From NCBI GenBank assembly GCA_002886105.1, contig CP025776.1, positions 868,001 to 932,000 on the forward strand: a stretch of DNA of 64,000 nt, in the 5' to 3' direction. The stretch is from Enterobacter sp. EA-1 (lineage in GTDB: Bacteria; Pseudomonadota; Gammaproteobacteria; Enterobacterales; Enterobacteriaceae). Shown piece by piece: positions 11,361 to 25,708 of this stretch. A program made the position numbers and the translations under genes. Numbering within the stretch: the first letter of the stretch is position 1; every line of letters starts with the position of its first letter. The notes beneath the pieces were generated by a model. That model saw only the letters and a list, made by a program, of their open reading frames with translations. It searched no databases and was not told where the DNA came from.

Positions 11361-12106
11361 ATGGCGATAGCTTTAGTCACCGGCGCCAGCCGGGGATCAG
11401 TCGGGCGACAGCGCTACTGCTGGCGCAGGAAGGGTATAACGTGGCGGTGAATTATCAGCATAACGCGCAGGCGGCTGACGAGGTGGTGGCACAGATCATT
11501 AACCCGAGGGCGGTAACGCTTTTGCGGTGCAGGCGGATATCAGCGATGAAGCGCAGGTAGATGCTCTGTTTACTCGTATCGACAATGAAGCGGAACCGCT
11601 GGTGGCGCTGGTGAATAATGCCGGGATCTTGTTTCCCAGCAAAGCCGGCTGGAAAACCTGACCGCCGAACGTATTAACCAGTGCTAAGCACTAACGTGAC
11701 CGGTTATTTTCTGTGTTGTCGCGAAGCCGTAAAACGCATGTCTCGCCAGTATGGTGGGCAAGGCGGCGCGATTGTGAATGTTTCATCGGCTGCGGCGCGA
11801 ACCGGTTCCCCCGGTGAATATGTTGATTATGCGGCCTCGAAAGGCGCTGTTGATACGCTGACGACCGGGTTAGCGCTGGAGGTGGCGGCCAACGGGATCC
11901 GGGTCAACTGCGTTCGTCCTGGTTTTATCTATACCGACATGCATGCCAGCGGCGGTGAGCCGGGGCGCGTCGATCGCGTGAGCAGTGCGATACCGATGCA
12001 ACGCGGCGGGCAACCCGAGGAGGTTGCACAGGGGATTGTCTGGTTACTGAGTGATAAAGCGTCGTATGTGACGGGGAGTTTTTTAGATTTGGCAGGGGGA
12101 CGGTAA
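11361..12106 (+). CDS. ygfF: SDR-family oxidoreductase YgfF
   Basis: This is a short-chain dehydrogenase/reductase, probably NADP-dependent, with unknown substrate. It shows the Rossmann motif IALVTGASRGI, LVNNAGILF, the catalytic Ser in VNVSSAAAR, the Tyr-Lys pair in YVDYAASKGAVD, and the tail SDKASYVTGSFLDLAGGR. Breaks lie at 11393 (a G lost in RGIG), 11506 (CCCGAGGG for CCAGGG), 11650 and 11685. It sits between gcvP and bglA as in E. coli, although bglA is on the opposite strand. Confidence 0.9.
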
Positions 12107-12390
12107 AGACCTCACCCCGGCCCTCTCCACTGGAAGGGAGAGGGGAAAACTGCTGTCATCCCTCACCGGTACATCCCCCCTTTCCCCGCCGGGGATATGA
12201 GGCCCGGTCATATGCCACCGATGCATTCCCTCTCCCTGGGGGGGAGAGGGTCAGGGAGAGGGGAAAATATTGTCATCTTCCGCGGACGAGTTCCTCTCCC
12301 GCCGGATATGGAGCCCGGAAAGGGAATATCATATGCCACTGGTGCATCCCTCTCCCCGGGGGGAGAGGGTCAGAATGAGGGAAAACTGAC
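12107..12390. repeat. Tandem intergenic hairpin repeats between ygfF and bglA
   Basis: Three related modules each contain CCCTCTCC facing GGAGAGGG. The second and third share CATATGCCAC, a short spacer, TGCAT, CCCTCTCCC and GGGAGAGGGTCAG, at about 12210-12263 and 12331-12375. The modules would form strong stems and lie between the convergent ygfF and bglA, so they may act as terminators. Similar elements are common in this family, but I cannot assign a named class. Confidence 0.6.
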
Positions 12391-13828
<1,438 letters not shown>

Positions 13829-13944
13829 CTTTGCTCTTCTCGTCATATTCACTGGTAACGAGTCTAACAAAGGGGAATTAAATGTCACGATATAACAAAT
13901 CACCTGTTCCGGTAATTTGTTACATCAAAAAACAGCCTGTTTTT

Positions 13945-14670
13945 TTATGCTATTTTCTTCGCCAGTTTTCTTCCCGAGGGTCTCCAGAATATAAATGACA
14001 GGAATTTGCGTAGTAATATCGTAGCCGCCGGTAATGCGGGTCTGCGGAACATGCCGGAGATATTAAAGTCCGCCAGTTTCGCCAGTCGTGAATGCTCATG
14101 ACTGGTGACAGAGAGCACTTTGCAGTGATGCAGGCTGAACTGGCTGGCAAAACGCAGGATCTCTTCTGTCTCGCCGGAGACGGAGAGCACAATCGCCAGC
14201 GCGTTTTTCGCCATATCATTGGTCACCGGGAAATAAGGATCATCGATATGGTTACTGAATTTCCCGACATTAGAAAAGAAACGCGCGCCATATTTTGCTA
14301 ACGCGCCTGATGTCCCTGCGCCGACAAATATAATGCGCTCGGAGGATAATATAACGTCAACAGCGTTATCGAGTAATTTATCAAACTCATCGTTATTCAC
14401 CCCTTTAAAGCTGATAATTTCGCTGGCGCCGAAATTAGGTTGCTGGGGTTCATTTTGTTCCAGATATAATTTAAAACGCACCCGGAATTCAGAATAACCT
14501 TCACAGTTGAGTTTGCGGCAAAAGCGCAACACCGTCGTTGTGGAGACGTTCGCCGCGTCGGCCAGTTCACGAATCGTCATGTACATCACTTTGTCACGAT
14601 TCTTGACGACAAAGTTATAGACCATCATCTCCAGATTATTGAGGCTGGCGATGGCCGAGTGAGTAAACAT
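13945..14670 (-). CDS. RpiR/MurR-family transcriptional regulator
   Basis: The N-terminal helix-turn-helix (IRELADAANVSTTTVLRFCRK) is followed by a SIS sugar-phosphate domain (IIFVGAGTSGALAKYGARFF, then IVLSVSGETEEILRFA). I choose the ATG at 14670 (MFTHSAIASLNN) over an upstream in-frame start because the family starts close to the HTH. Two Dcm errors corrupt the C-terminus: near 14056 CCGG where CCTGG should give SWHVPQ, and near 13975 CCCTCGGG for CCCTGG. It lies 117 bp upstream of bglA on the same strand, so control of bglA by a phosphosugar is likely. Confidence 0.85.
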   Translation of the reverse strand: MFTHSAIASLNNLEMMVYNFVVKNRDKVMYMTIRELADAANVSTTTVLRFCRKLNCEGYSEFRVRFKLYLEQNEPQQPNFGASEIISFKGVNNDEFDKLLDNAVDVILSSERIIFVGAGTSGALAKYGARFFSNVGKFSNHIDDPYFPVTNDMAKNALAIVLSVSGETEEILRFASQFSLHHCKVLSVTSHEHSRLAKLADFNISGMFRRPALPAATILLRKFLSFIFWRPSGRKLAKKIA

Positions 14671-14887
14671 CGTCACGGCGGTATCCTTTGCTTTTGTTAA
14701 CGCCACCCATTTTATGCGCGGTTGGCCTCGGGCGTGAGCACATGCTGCCATAACTCTGTCGGTGTTGCCCCGACTTTTGCGCTACGTGTTACCCTGCGGC
14801 TGGCAAATATTCCGATACGATATTTATTTTAGCGTACAGGTGTGCACTGGAATCATTCTCAGTTACTCTATGATCGCAACGTTTTGA

Positions 14888-15562
<675 letters not shown>

Positions 15563-15570
15563 TCGACATT

Positions 15571-15597
15571 GCCGGGGGCAATTGTGCCAGCCCCGGC
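15571..15597. terminator. Terminator between trhA and ygfZ
   Basis: GCCGGGG pairs with CCCCGGC across a 13-nt loop between two convergent stop codons. Confidence 0.65.
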
Positions 15598-15606
15598 TTC
15601 ATCAAA

Positions 15607-16591
15607 TTACTCTTCTGATAATGAGTAGGGCAGCGGTTCGATACTTAAAGTATTCGCATCGTCGCGAACGCGGAATATGCTGCCCCGGCTCCATATCATT
15701 GTTCATCACGACCTGCACCAACAGGCGACCATCATCAAGCTGGACAGAAGCCAGCACGGTACCGGTGCGGCGCCAGTTTTCCCCATCTGCATTTCGAGGT
15801 CTTCACCCGCTTCCGGAGCGCGGCTGGCTTTGCCCGCCAGATACCACAGCGCGCGCGTTTGTTTGCGCCGCGGAATTTCGCGCGAGCCACCATTTCCTGC
15901 CCGGTATAGCAGCCTTTTTTAAAGCTGATGCCGCCGAGCGCCTGAAGATTGGTTGCCTGCGGAATAAACTGCGCGCTGTTTGGCGTATCGATAACCGGCA
16001 AACCGGCTTCGATATTCAGCGACAGCCATTGTTGGCTGTTATTCAGTTGCGCTTCGCCGCGCAGTTTCTCTGTGACGCGTTCGGCGGTTGCAACATCGGT
16101 CACCAGCAGAAAGCGCTCGGCAGGGTGGGCAAACCACAGGAGGGTGGTCGCACCATCCTGAACAACCTGTTTTTCCGCATCCGGCAGCGTAGCGAATAGG
16201 TCAGCGCAGCGCGCGCACACCGAAACCAGCCACACCCAGCAGCACGTGTTCGTCATCGGGGGCTATCGTGACTTTTGAGAAGACGGCGTATTTTTTTCAG
16301 TTCGGTCAACTGCGATTCACGCACGCTGCGGCGTAAAATCCAGCAAATCCATCCCCGGTAGTGGAACAACCGCATATTGCTCCACATTTTACCTTTAGAA
16401 TCGCAGTGCGCCGCCAGCAGATGCTGTTCAGGGGCATTTTCGCAACATCGGCGGTCACCTCGGCCTTGCAGGTATTTTTCGCTGTCTGCACCGGATATGG
16501 TCGCCAGTGCCCAGTCATCGAGCGTCATAAGCGTCAGCGGCAGACGTGCGGATGCGGTCGGCTGGCGCGGAGGAAATGGAGTAAAAGCCAT
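15607..16591 (-). CDS. ygfZ: Folate-binding Fe-S assembly protein YgfZ
   Basis: This tetrahydrofolate-binding relative of GcvT helps mature or repair certain Fe-S enzymes such as MiaB. The family signature [12 protein letters not shown] is present with its conserved Cys (around 15920). The start [19 protein letters not shown] and [21 protein letters not shown] mark the N-terminus, and the end is PLPYSLSEE. Breaks lie near 16460, 16310-16345, 16255 and 15695-15800. It is divergent from sdhE. Confidence 0.92.
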
Positions 16592-16774
16592 AATAATGTC
16601 CTGATTAGCTTAACGCTGTGTTGGTGCTTAATGGTAAAAGAGCCATTGTTCAATGCAAGCGATAAAGCACGCGTTTTGTGCCATTGTGAAAGCCTTGCGA
16701 GCGACTGCGCAGCGGAATGAAATTTTTGCAGGCCATGCGATTTATTCCGTAAGCGTCCTCGTAAGGATAAATAA

Positions 16775-17086
<312 letters not shown>

Positions 17087-17106
<20 letters not shown>

Positions 17107-17503
17107 TTTACGCGTCTCATGGCGCGCTCAATGGCTCTCTTTACTGCTCCATGGTCTGGTGGCGGCGCTGATATTGCTGATGCCATGGCCATTGAGCTAT
17201 ACGCCGTTGTGGCTGTTATTGTTATCGCTGGTGGTTTTCGACTGCGTGCGCAGCCAACGGCGCATCAATGCCTGCCATGGCGAAATCAAACTGCTGATGG
17301 AGTCCCGTCTGCGCTGGCAGGGCGTTGAGTGGCATATTGTCGGCGCGCCGTGGATGTTACGCAGCGGTATGATGCTGCGGTTGCGCCGCGAAGAAGACGG
17401 ACGTCGCCAACATTTGTGGCTGGCGGCGGACAGCATGGATGCACAGGAGTGGCGCGATCTGCGCCGGATGCTCTCTCAAAAACCGGCGCAGGGGCTGCGT
17501 TAA
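17087..17503 (+). CDS. ygfX: Inner-membrane protein YgfX (CptA)
   Basis: This is a two-helix membrane protein of about 138 residues that was reported to inhibit cell division and cytoskeletal polymerisation. It begins at GTG 17087 with [20 protein letters not shown] and has two hydrophobic segments ([19 protein letters not shown] and [12 protein letters not shown]). The hydrophilic C-terminus contains [20 protein letters not shown] and [19 protein letters not shown]. It appears intact and is translationally coupled to sdhE. Confidence 0.9.
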
Positions 17504-17521
17504 GCGCGAGACGGTGCGTAT

Positions 17522-18050
17522 TCAGGCGAACCGTTCCGCCATTTCCAGCAGGATCTGCTCGCACCAGTTGAGGCCTGAATGCGCGTTTCACTCCAGATCG
17601 TACTGGTTGGTTTCATCAAGCGCCGGGCCAACGAAAAGTTGGCCATCGGCGATGACCGGTTTCTTGCTGGTAAACTCGTAGCCTTCAGTTGGCCAATAGC
17701 CGATAAATGTCACGCCTTTGGGCGCCAGTTTGTCATGCAGCATGCCAAGCGCGTCGAGGAACCATTCGCCATAGCCGAGTTGGTCGCCCATCCCGTACAG
17801 CGCGATGATTTTTCCATCGAGATGAAGGTCGTCAAGCTGATCCCAGATGGCTTCCCAGTCTTCCTGCAATTCGCCAAAATCCCGGTGTGGGAATGCCGAG
17901 AATCAACGCATCGTACTGCTCCATCAGTGCAGGGGCGTCGTCTTTCAGGTTGTGCAACGTCACCAGTTCCGGCCCGATAACATCGCGAATTTTTTCCGCC
18001 GCCATTTCGGTGTAGCAGGTGCTGGAACCGTAAAACAGACCAATATTCAT
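17522..18050 (-). CDS. fldB: Flavodoxin FldB
   Basis: This long-chain flavodoxin carries single electrons on FMN. The FMN phosphate loop is [16 protein letters not shown] at the N-terminus. Also present are [31 protein letters not shown] and the long-chain loop [17 protein letters not shown]. The end should read [18 protein letters not shown]. Breaks lie at 17891 and near 17590, where GCCTCAACTGG replaces GCCTGG (a disrupted Dcm site). It is convergent with ygfX. Confidence 0.92.
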
Positions 18051-18148
18051 AACGTAAACTTCTCAATGCTTGATGTCTCTTTGCGAGCAGTGTACCAGAA
18101 TCGTACGGCAATCAGGCATAATGCAGCGATTGAGAGAAGGAGGCGCAG

Positions 18149-19050
18149 ATGGAACAGGATCTGGCACGCATTGAGCAGTTTCTGGATGCTCTCTGGCTTT
18201 GAGAACAACCTCGGCGGAAAATACCCTCAGCGCTTATCGCCGCGACCTGAAGAGCGTCGTCGAGTGGCTACACCACCGGGAAAGCAGCCTCGAACAGGCG
18301 CAGAGCGAGGATTTACAGGCGATATTGGCGGAGCGCGTCGACGGGGGATATAAAGCGACCAGTTCGGCACGCTTGTTGAGCGCCGTACGGCGTTTTTTCA
18401 GTACCTGTATCGTGAAAAAATTCGCAGCGACGACCCCAGCGCGTTACTGGCCTCGCCAAAATTGCCTCAGCGCCTGCCCAAAGATTTAAGCGAAGCGCAG
18501 GTCGAACGGTTATTGCAGTCGCCGGTGGTTGACCAACCGCTGGAGTTACGCGATAAAGCGATGCTTGAAGTGCTCTACGCCACCGGCCTTCGTGTTTCTG
18601 AACTGGTGGGGTTAACGATGAGCGACATCAGCCTGCGTCAGGGGGGTGTTGCGGGTAATCGGGAAAGGCAATAAAGAACGTCTGGTGCCGTTAGGCGAAG
18701 AAGCAGTTTACTGGGTGGAAAATTACCTTGAATATGGTCGTCCCTGGTTGCTTAACGGCGTATCGATAGATGTACTGTTTCCCGAGCCAGCGCGCGCAAC
18801 AGATGACACGACAGACGTTCTGGCACCGAATCAAGCACTATGCTCAACTGGCGGGCATTGATAGCGAGAAGCTGTCGCCGCACGTGTTGCGCCATGCATT
18901 TGCCACGCATCTGCTCAACCACGGTGCGGATTTGCGCGTGGTGCAAATGTTACTGGGGGCACCGAGGATCTGTCGACAACGCAAATTTATACGCATGTGG
19001 CCACTGAGCGGCTGCGTAAGCTTCATCAACAGCATCACCCACGGGCGTGA
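18149..19050 (+). CDS. xerD: Tyrosine recombinase XerD
   Basis: XerD works with XerC at dif to resolve chromosome dimers during FtsK-driven segregation. The N-terminal core-binding domain includes [11 protein letters not shown]. The catalytic domain shows the first Arg in [14 protein letters not shown], the HxxR box [18 protein letters not shown], and the active Tyr in [13 protein letters not shown]. Breaks lie near 18197, 18405, 18645, 18784 and 18960, so the Tyr motif is read in a shifted frame. It is followed by dsbC and recJ. Confidence 0.94.
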
Positions 19051-19073
19051 TACTGACAATCTAAGGATGTGTT

Positions 19074-19786
19074 ATGAAAAACGGTTTAATCATGTTCACC
19101 CTCGGTGGCGGCGGCGTTTTCTGGTGCTGCTCATGCAGATGATGCAGCGATCAAACAGTCGCTGGCGAAACTGGGTGTGCAGAGCTCTGAAATCCTGCCC
19201 GCGCCGGTTGCCGGAATGAAAGCCGTGTTGACCAGTAGCGGTGTGTTGTATGTCACCGAAGACGGCAAACATATTATCCAGAGGGGCCGATGTACGACGT
19301 CAGCGGTGCGCAGCCGGTGAACGTCACCTCGCAAATGCTGATGCCGCACCTCAATGCGCTGGCAAAAGAGATGATCGTCTACAAAGCCCCGCAGGAAAAA
19401 ACATGTGATCACCGTCTTTACCGACATCACTTGCGGCTATTGCCAGAAGCTGCACAGCGAAATGGCTGACTACAACGCCTTAGGTATCACCGTGCGCTAC
19501 CTCGCGTTTCCGCGCCGGGTATCGGAAGCGAAGCCGAGAAAGATATGAAAGCAGTCTGGTGCGCAAAAGATCGTAACAAAGCCTTTGATGATGCAATGAG
19601 CGGCAAAGGTGTTAAACCGGCCAGTTGCGATATGGATATCGCCAATCACTACGCGCTGGGCGTGCAGTTTGGCGTGAACGGTACGCCGGCGGTTGTGCTG
19701 AACGATGGCTATGTTGTGCCGGGGTATCAGGCACCTGCCGAGATGAAAGCGTTTCTCGACCAACATCAAAAAGCCACTGGCGGTAA
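19074..19786 (+). CDS. dsbC: Periplasmic disulfide isomerase DsbC
   Basis: DsbC is a V-shaped dimer that reshuffles wrong disulfides in the periplasm and is kept reduced by DsbD. The signal peptide [20 protein letters not shown] is followed by the dimerisation domain ([18 protein letters not shown]). The thioredoxin domain has the active site [12 protein letters not shown] and the cis-Pro loop [12 protein letters not shown]. Breaks lie near 19103, 19283, 19400 and 19517. The stop at 19784 is approximate because the reading frame at the end is disturbed. Confidence 0.92.
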
Positions 19787-19791
19787 TTCGC

Positions 19792-21524
19792 GTGAAAGCT
19801 CAGATACAACTTCGCCGCCGCGTAGTCGATGACGCGGTGGAACTGGCGGATTCACTTCCGCCTCTGCTGCGCCGGTTATACGCCAGCCGCGGCGTGCGGC
19901 ATGACCGCGAACTGGAGCGTAGCGTCAAAGGCATGTTGCCGTGGCATCAGCTTAATGGCATTGACGATGCGGTAACGCATTTATACAACGCATTGCGCGA
20001 AGGGCTGCGGATTATTGTCGTCGGCGACTTTGACGCCGATGGCGCAACCAGCACGGCCTTAAGCGTGCTGGCGCTGCGTTCTCTGGGGTGCGAAAACGTT
20101 AGCTACACCGGTGCCAAACCGCTTTGACGATGGTTACGGTCTTAGCCCGGAAGTCGTCGATCAGGCTCATGCACGCGGCGCGCAGCTTATTTTGACCGTC
20201 GATAACGGTATTTCGTCCCATGCTGGCGTTGAGCGGGCGCATGCGCTGGGCATTCCGGTGATTGTGACCGATCACCACTTGCCGGGTGAAACCTTGCCCG
20301 AGGCAGAAGCCATTGTTAACCCTAACCTGCGTGACTGTGATTTCCCGTCGAAATCGCTGGCGGGGGTGGGCGTGGCGTTTTATTTGATGCTGGCGCTGCG
20401 CAGTTTCCTGCGTGATAACGGCTGGTTTGACGCGCGCGGCGATGCCAAACCTTGCCGAGTTGCTTGACCTCGGTGGCATTGGGTACGGTGGCGGACGTGG
20501 TGCCGCTGGATGCCAATAACCGCATCCTGACCGGCAAGGGTTGAGCCGCATTCGCGCCGGGCGCTGCCGTCCCGGTATCAAGGCGCTGCTGGAAGTGGCG
20601 AATCGCGACGCGCAAAAACTGGCGGCCAGCGATCTCGGTTTTGCGCTGGGACCGCGCCTGAATGCGGCCGGTCGGCTGGACGATATGTCTGTCGGCGTGG
20701 CGCTGCTGCTGTGCGATAACCTCGGCGAGGCGCGCCAGCTTGCCAACGATCTGGATGCGCTGAACCAGACGCGCAAAGAGATTGAACAGGGCATGCAGGC
20801 CGAAGCACTCACGCTGTGCGAGAAACTTGAACGCAGTCTCGAGACGCTACCCCGGCGGGCTGGCAATGTACCATCCTGAGTGGCACCCGGGCGTTGTGGG
20901 TATTCTTGCGTCGCGTATCAAAGAGCGTTTTCACCGCCCGGTTATCGCCTTTGCCCCCGCGGGCGACGGCGTGTTGAAAGGGTCGGGGCGTTCTATTCAG
21001 GGCTTGCACATGCGCGATGCGCTGGAGCGGCTGGATATGTTATTCCCCGGGATGATGCTGAAATTCGGCGGCCATGCGATGGCGGCGGGTTTAACCCTCT
21101 GGAAGAGGGGCGCTTTGACGAGTTCCGGCAGCGCTTTGGCGAACTGGTCACCGAGTGGCTGGATCCGGCGTTATTGCAGGGCGAAATTGTTTCTGATGGG
21201 CCGTTGGCGGCGCAAGAGATGACGCTGGAAATCGCCGAGATGCTGCGTGAAGCCGGTCCGTGGGGGCAGATGTTCCCGGAACCGCTGTTCGACGGTGAGT
21301 TTCGCCTGTTGCAGCAGCGGCTGGTGGGGGAACGCCATCTGAAGGTGATGCTGGAGCCCGTTGGCGGCGGCCCGTTACTGGACGGTATCGCGTTTAACGT
21401 GGATACCACCTGCTGGCCGGACAATGGCGTGCGGCAGGTGAATATTGCTTATAAACTTGATGTTAACGAGTTTCGCGGCAACCGTAGCGTACAGTTGATT
21501 ATCGAAAACCTCTGGCCAATTTAG
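19792..21524 (+). CDS. recJ: Single-strand 5'-3' exonuclease RecJ
   Basis: This DHH-family nuclease is used in RecF-pathway recombination and mismatch repair. The GTG at 19792 gives the family start MKAQIQLRRR and follows dsbC directly, as in E. coli. Catalytic motifs are VVGDFDADGATSTALS, VTVDNGISSHAG-type (LTVDNGISSH) and VIVTDHHLPG. The DHHA1 part contains LKFGGHAMAAGL, and the end is FRGNRSVQLIIENLWPI. Breaks lie near 20107, 20450-20475, 20540, 20855 and 21105. Confidence 0.94.
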
Positions 21525-21614
21525 CGCCAGTATTCGCTACAAAAAGGGCGTGGATCCGGTAAACTCCCGCCCTTATCACCGCATTTTGACAAGTCCATTA
21601 AAAGAAATCAGACC

Positions 21615-22715
21615 ATGTTTGAAATTAACCCGGTAAAAAATCGTATTCAGGACCTCACGGAGCGCTCCGACGTTCTTAGGGGGTATCTTTGACTATGACG
21701 CCAAGAAAGAGCGTCTGGAAGAAGTAAACGCCGAGCTGGAGCAGCCGGATGTATGGAATGAGCCTGAGCGCGCACAGGCGCTGGGCAAAGAGCGTTCTTC
21801 ACTCGAAGCCATTGTTGATACGCTCGATCAGATGAGTCAGGGGCTGGAAGATGTTACCGGCTTGCTGGATCTCGCTGTTGAAGCTGACGATGAAGAGACC
21901 TTCAACGAAGCTGTCGCCGAACTGGATGGGCTGGAAGAGAAACTGGCGCAACTGGAGTTCCGCCGCATGTTCTCCGGCGAGTATGACAGCGCCGACTGCT
22001 ACCTTGATATTCAGGCGGGTTCCGGCGGCACCGAAGCGCAGGACTGGGCAAGCATGCTGCTGCGCATGTATCTGCGCTGGGCCGAAGCGCGCGGCTTCAA
22101 AACGGAAGTGATTGAAGAGTCCGAAGGTGAGGTTGCCGGTATCAAATCTGTCACCATTAAGATCATGGGCGATTACGCCTACGGTTGGCTGCGTACGGAA
22201 ACCGGCGTTCATCGTCTGGTGCGTAAAGTCCGTTTGACTCCGGCGGCCGCCGTCATACCTCGTTCAGCTCTGCGTTTGTCTATCCGGAAGTGGAAGACGA
22301 TATTGATATCGAAATCAACCCGGCGGACCTGCGTATCGACGTGTACCGCGCATCCGGCGCGGGCGGTCAGCACGTTAACCGTACTGAATCAGCCGTACGT
22401 ATTACCCATATTCCGACCGGGCTGGTAACACAGTGCCAGAACGACCGTTCCCAGCATAAGAACAAAGACCGGTGGCCATGAAGCAGATGAAAGCGAAGCT
22501 TTATGAGCTGGAGATGCAGAAGAAAAATGCTGAGAAGCAGGCGATGGAAGACACCAAGTCCGACATCGGCTGGGGTAGCCAGATTCGTTCTTATGTCTGG
22601 ATGATTCCCGCATCAAAGATCTGCGCACCGGGGTTGAAACCCGCAACACGCAGGCGGTGCTGGACGGCAGCACTGGATCAATTTATTGGAAGCAAGTTTG
22701 AAAGCAGGGTTATGA
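21615..22715 (+). CDS. prfB: Peptide chain release factor 2
   Basis: RF2 recognises UGA and UAA. It starts [21 protein letters not shown] and needs a programmed +1 frameshift at codon 26 (UGA at 21690). The hydrolysis motif GGQ is in [23 protein letters not shown]. The anticodon-like SPF tripeptide is lost in the raw frame because an A is missing near 22229 (expected [15 protein letters not shown]). Other breaks near 22472, 22605 and 22668 are probably sequence errors. It is followed by lysS after 9 bp, as in E. coli. Confidence 0.96.
21678..21692 (+). promoter_or_regulatory. Programmed +1 frameshift site of prfB
   Basis: The internal Shine-Dalgarno-like AGGGGG stands 3 nt before the slippery CUU-UGA-C, with UGA as codon 26. 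This is the classic RF2 autoregulation site: low RF2 stalls termination at UGA and the ribosome slips +1. It is the only frameshift in the window that I believe is biological. Confidence 0.97.
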
Positions 22716-22724
22716 GGAACCAAC

Positions 22725-24241
<1,517 letters not shown>

Positions 24242-24253
24242 TCGCTCAGTGGT

Positions 24254-24290
24254 AAAAAAGCCCCGGCGTTGATCGCGTCGGGGCTTTTTT
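24254..24290. terminator. Bidirectional terminator between lysS and idi
   Basis: AAAAAAGCCCCG and CGGGGCTTTTTT form a long stem with A- and T-tracts on both sides. It serves lysS and the convergent idi. Confidence 0.9.
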
Positions 24291-24848
24291 ATTGCTGCAA
24301 TCTGGCGGCAAACCGGCGGAGATTATCCCGTCCTTCGCCGGGTGACGCTTCGCTTACCATCCACGGACTGAAGGCCCATGGCGTTGCGTCCAGCCCCTGT
24401 AATATGGCATCGAGGTCGACCCATTGATACGCCATGACTTCATCGGGGTTGGCGACGACTTCACCGTCAATCCGCGCGGCATAAACCGGGCATACTTCGT
24501 TTTCGACGATGCCGGATGGATCGGTTTCACGGTAACGAAAACCGGGATGGATGGCGGTAATGCTATCGACGCTGGCACCGATTTCGAAATGGCAGCGGCG
24601 AAGAATCGCCTGTTCATCGGATTCACCCAGTTGCGGATGACCACACACTGAGTTGGTCCAGACACCGGGCCGAGGCTTTTTTGCTCAGTGAGCGGCGGGT
24701 GATCAGAAGCTGGCCCTGCCGATTGAAAACCCAGCATGAAAAAGCCAGATGTAATGGGGTGTGGGAAGTATGTGCGGCGTATTTCTCCTGAGTGCCAGTC
24801 ACCTCTCCCCCGGTGATTAACCAAAATGACGTGTTCTTGTAGACCCAT
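24289..24848 (-). CDS. idi: Isopentenyl-diphosphate delta-isomerase, type I
   Basis: This Nudix-fold metalloenzyme interconverts IPP and DMAPP for isoprenoid synthesis. It starts [14 protein letters not shown] at 24848. Metal and catalytic residues are in [26 protein letters not shown] (active Cys), [12 protein letters not shown] and [13 protein letters not shown] (active Glu). The order lysS-idi is as in E. coli. Breaks near 24800, 24730 and 24680 disturb the N-terminal third. Confidence 0.92.
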
Positions 24849-24868
24849 AACGACTCCAGTACTGAGAA

Positions 24869-24942
24869 CGCCGGATGGCGCTGCGCTTACTGCGGACTGC
24901 GGGAGGGCGATCCCACGGGTCCGGTAAGCGCAGCGCCACCGT
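24869..24942. repeat. REP/BIME-like palindromic element
   Basis: CCGGATGGCGCTGCGCTTA is followed about 30 bp later by its inverted partner TAAGCGCAGCGCCACC. The GCCGGATGGCG start fits the REP consensus of enterobacteria. It lies upstream of idi and downstream of the DUF554 gene. Confidence 0.75.
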
Positions 24943-24965
24943 GCGAACACTATTATACCTGACTA

Positions 24966-25685
24966 TCAGGCAAACAGTTTTGCCCAGAGAGCGGAAAAGG
25001 GCATCACCAGTACCAGACCGGGAAGCATATTCGCCACCGGGAAGGGTTTGATATTACAAATGCGCAGCCCGGTTGCCACCATAATCAGGCCGCCAGCACA
25101 GGAGAAATCGCCCATCATATCTGGCGTTATCATATGCACGATGTAAACCGCCAGCGTTGCCAGCGCGACCTGTACGGCAATCAGCGGCAGACCGATGGTC
25201 ATCACCGAAAAGCCCAGCATGGTGGCGAAAATGGCGGCGGTGAACAGATCCAGCACTGTTTTGATATACAAAATGGACGGATCGCCGGTCATCCCTTCAT
25301 GCATGGCGCCGAAAATCCCTGTTCCGCTGGCACAGAAAAGCACCGAGGATCGCGACGAATTTTTCCGTAAATTCATCGTGGGTTAACCCCTGTACTGGCG
25401 GGAAAATCCGGTTGATCAAGCCACGGGTAGTGCCTGCCGCTCTGCCAATCTGTTTTTCAAAGAAGAAGGCTTCGCCAATCACTGCCCCCAGCACCATTGC
25501 CAGCACCACCGCCGGCATAAATTTCACTTTAATCACCGGTGTTGATGCCAAGCCCAACCGAGCACAAACCAAACGTCAGCGGCAACGCCACTTTGACCCG
25601 ATCGGGGATGCGGGTGCCAACCAGTGAACTCCAGCAGACCGCCGACAATCACTGCGGCGCCGTTCACATAAGGACCGATTAACAT
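24966..25685 (-). CDS. DUF554 family membrane protein (YqgA-like)
   Basis: This is a polytopic inner-membrane protein of about 239 residues with no known function. It starts MLIGPYVNGAAVIVGGLLE, contains GLASTPVIKVKFMPAVVLAMVLGAVIGE and IGRAAGTTRGLINRIF, and ends with SCAGGLIMVATGLRICNIKPFPVANMLPGLVLVMPFS. Those segments match the DUF554 family. Frame breaks lie near 25640, 25560 and 25335. It follows shdB by 23 bp on the same strand and may be part of that operon; it could move the substrate or product, but this is only inferred from position. Confidence 0.75.
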
Positions 25686-25708
25686 AATGTTTCCTGAAAG
25701 ATTACGCG

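Noticed and set aside
12107-12390. Possible CRISPR array
   Set aside because: The units are hairpin-forming intergenic repeats of unequal length without regular spacers, and no cas genes are present.
18149-19050. xerD as part of an integrative element
   Set aside because: The neighbours fldB, d sbC and recJ and the XerD-specific sequence show that it is the chromosomal housekeeping recombinase.
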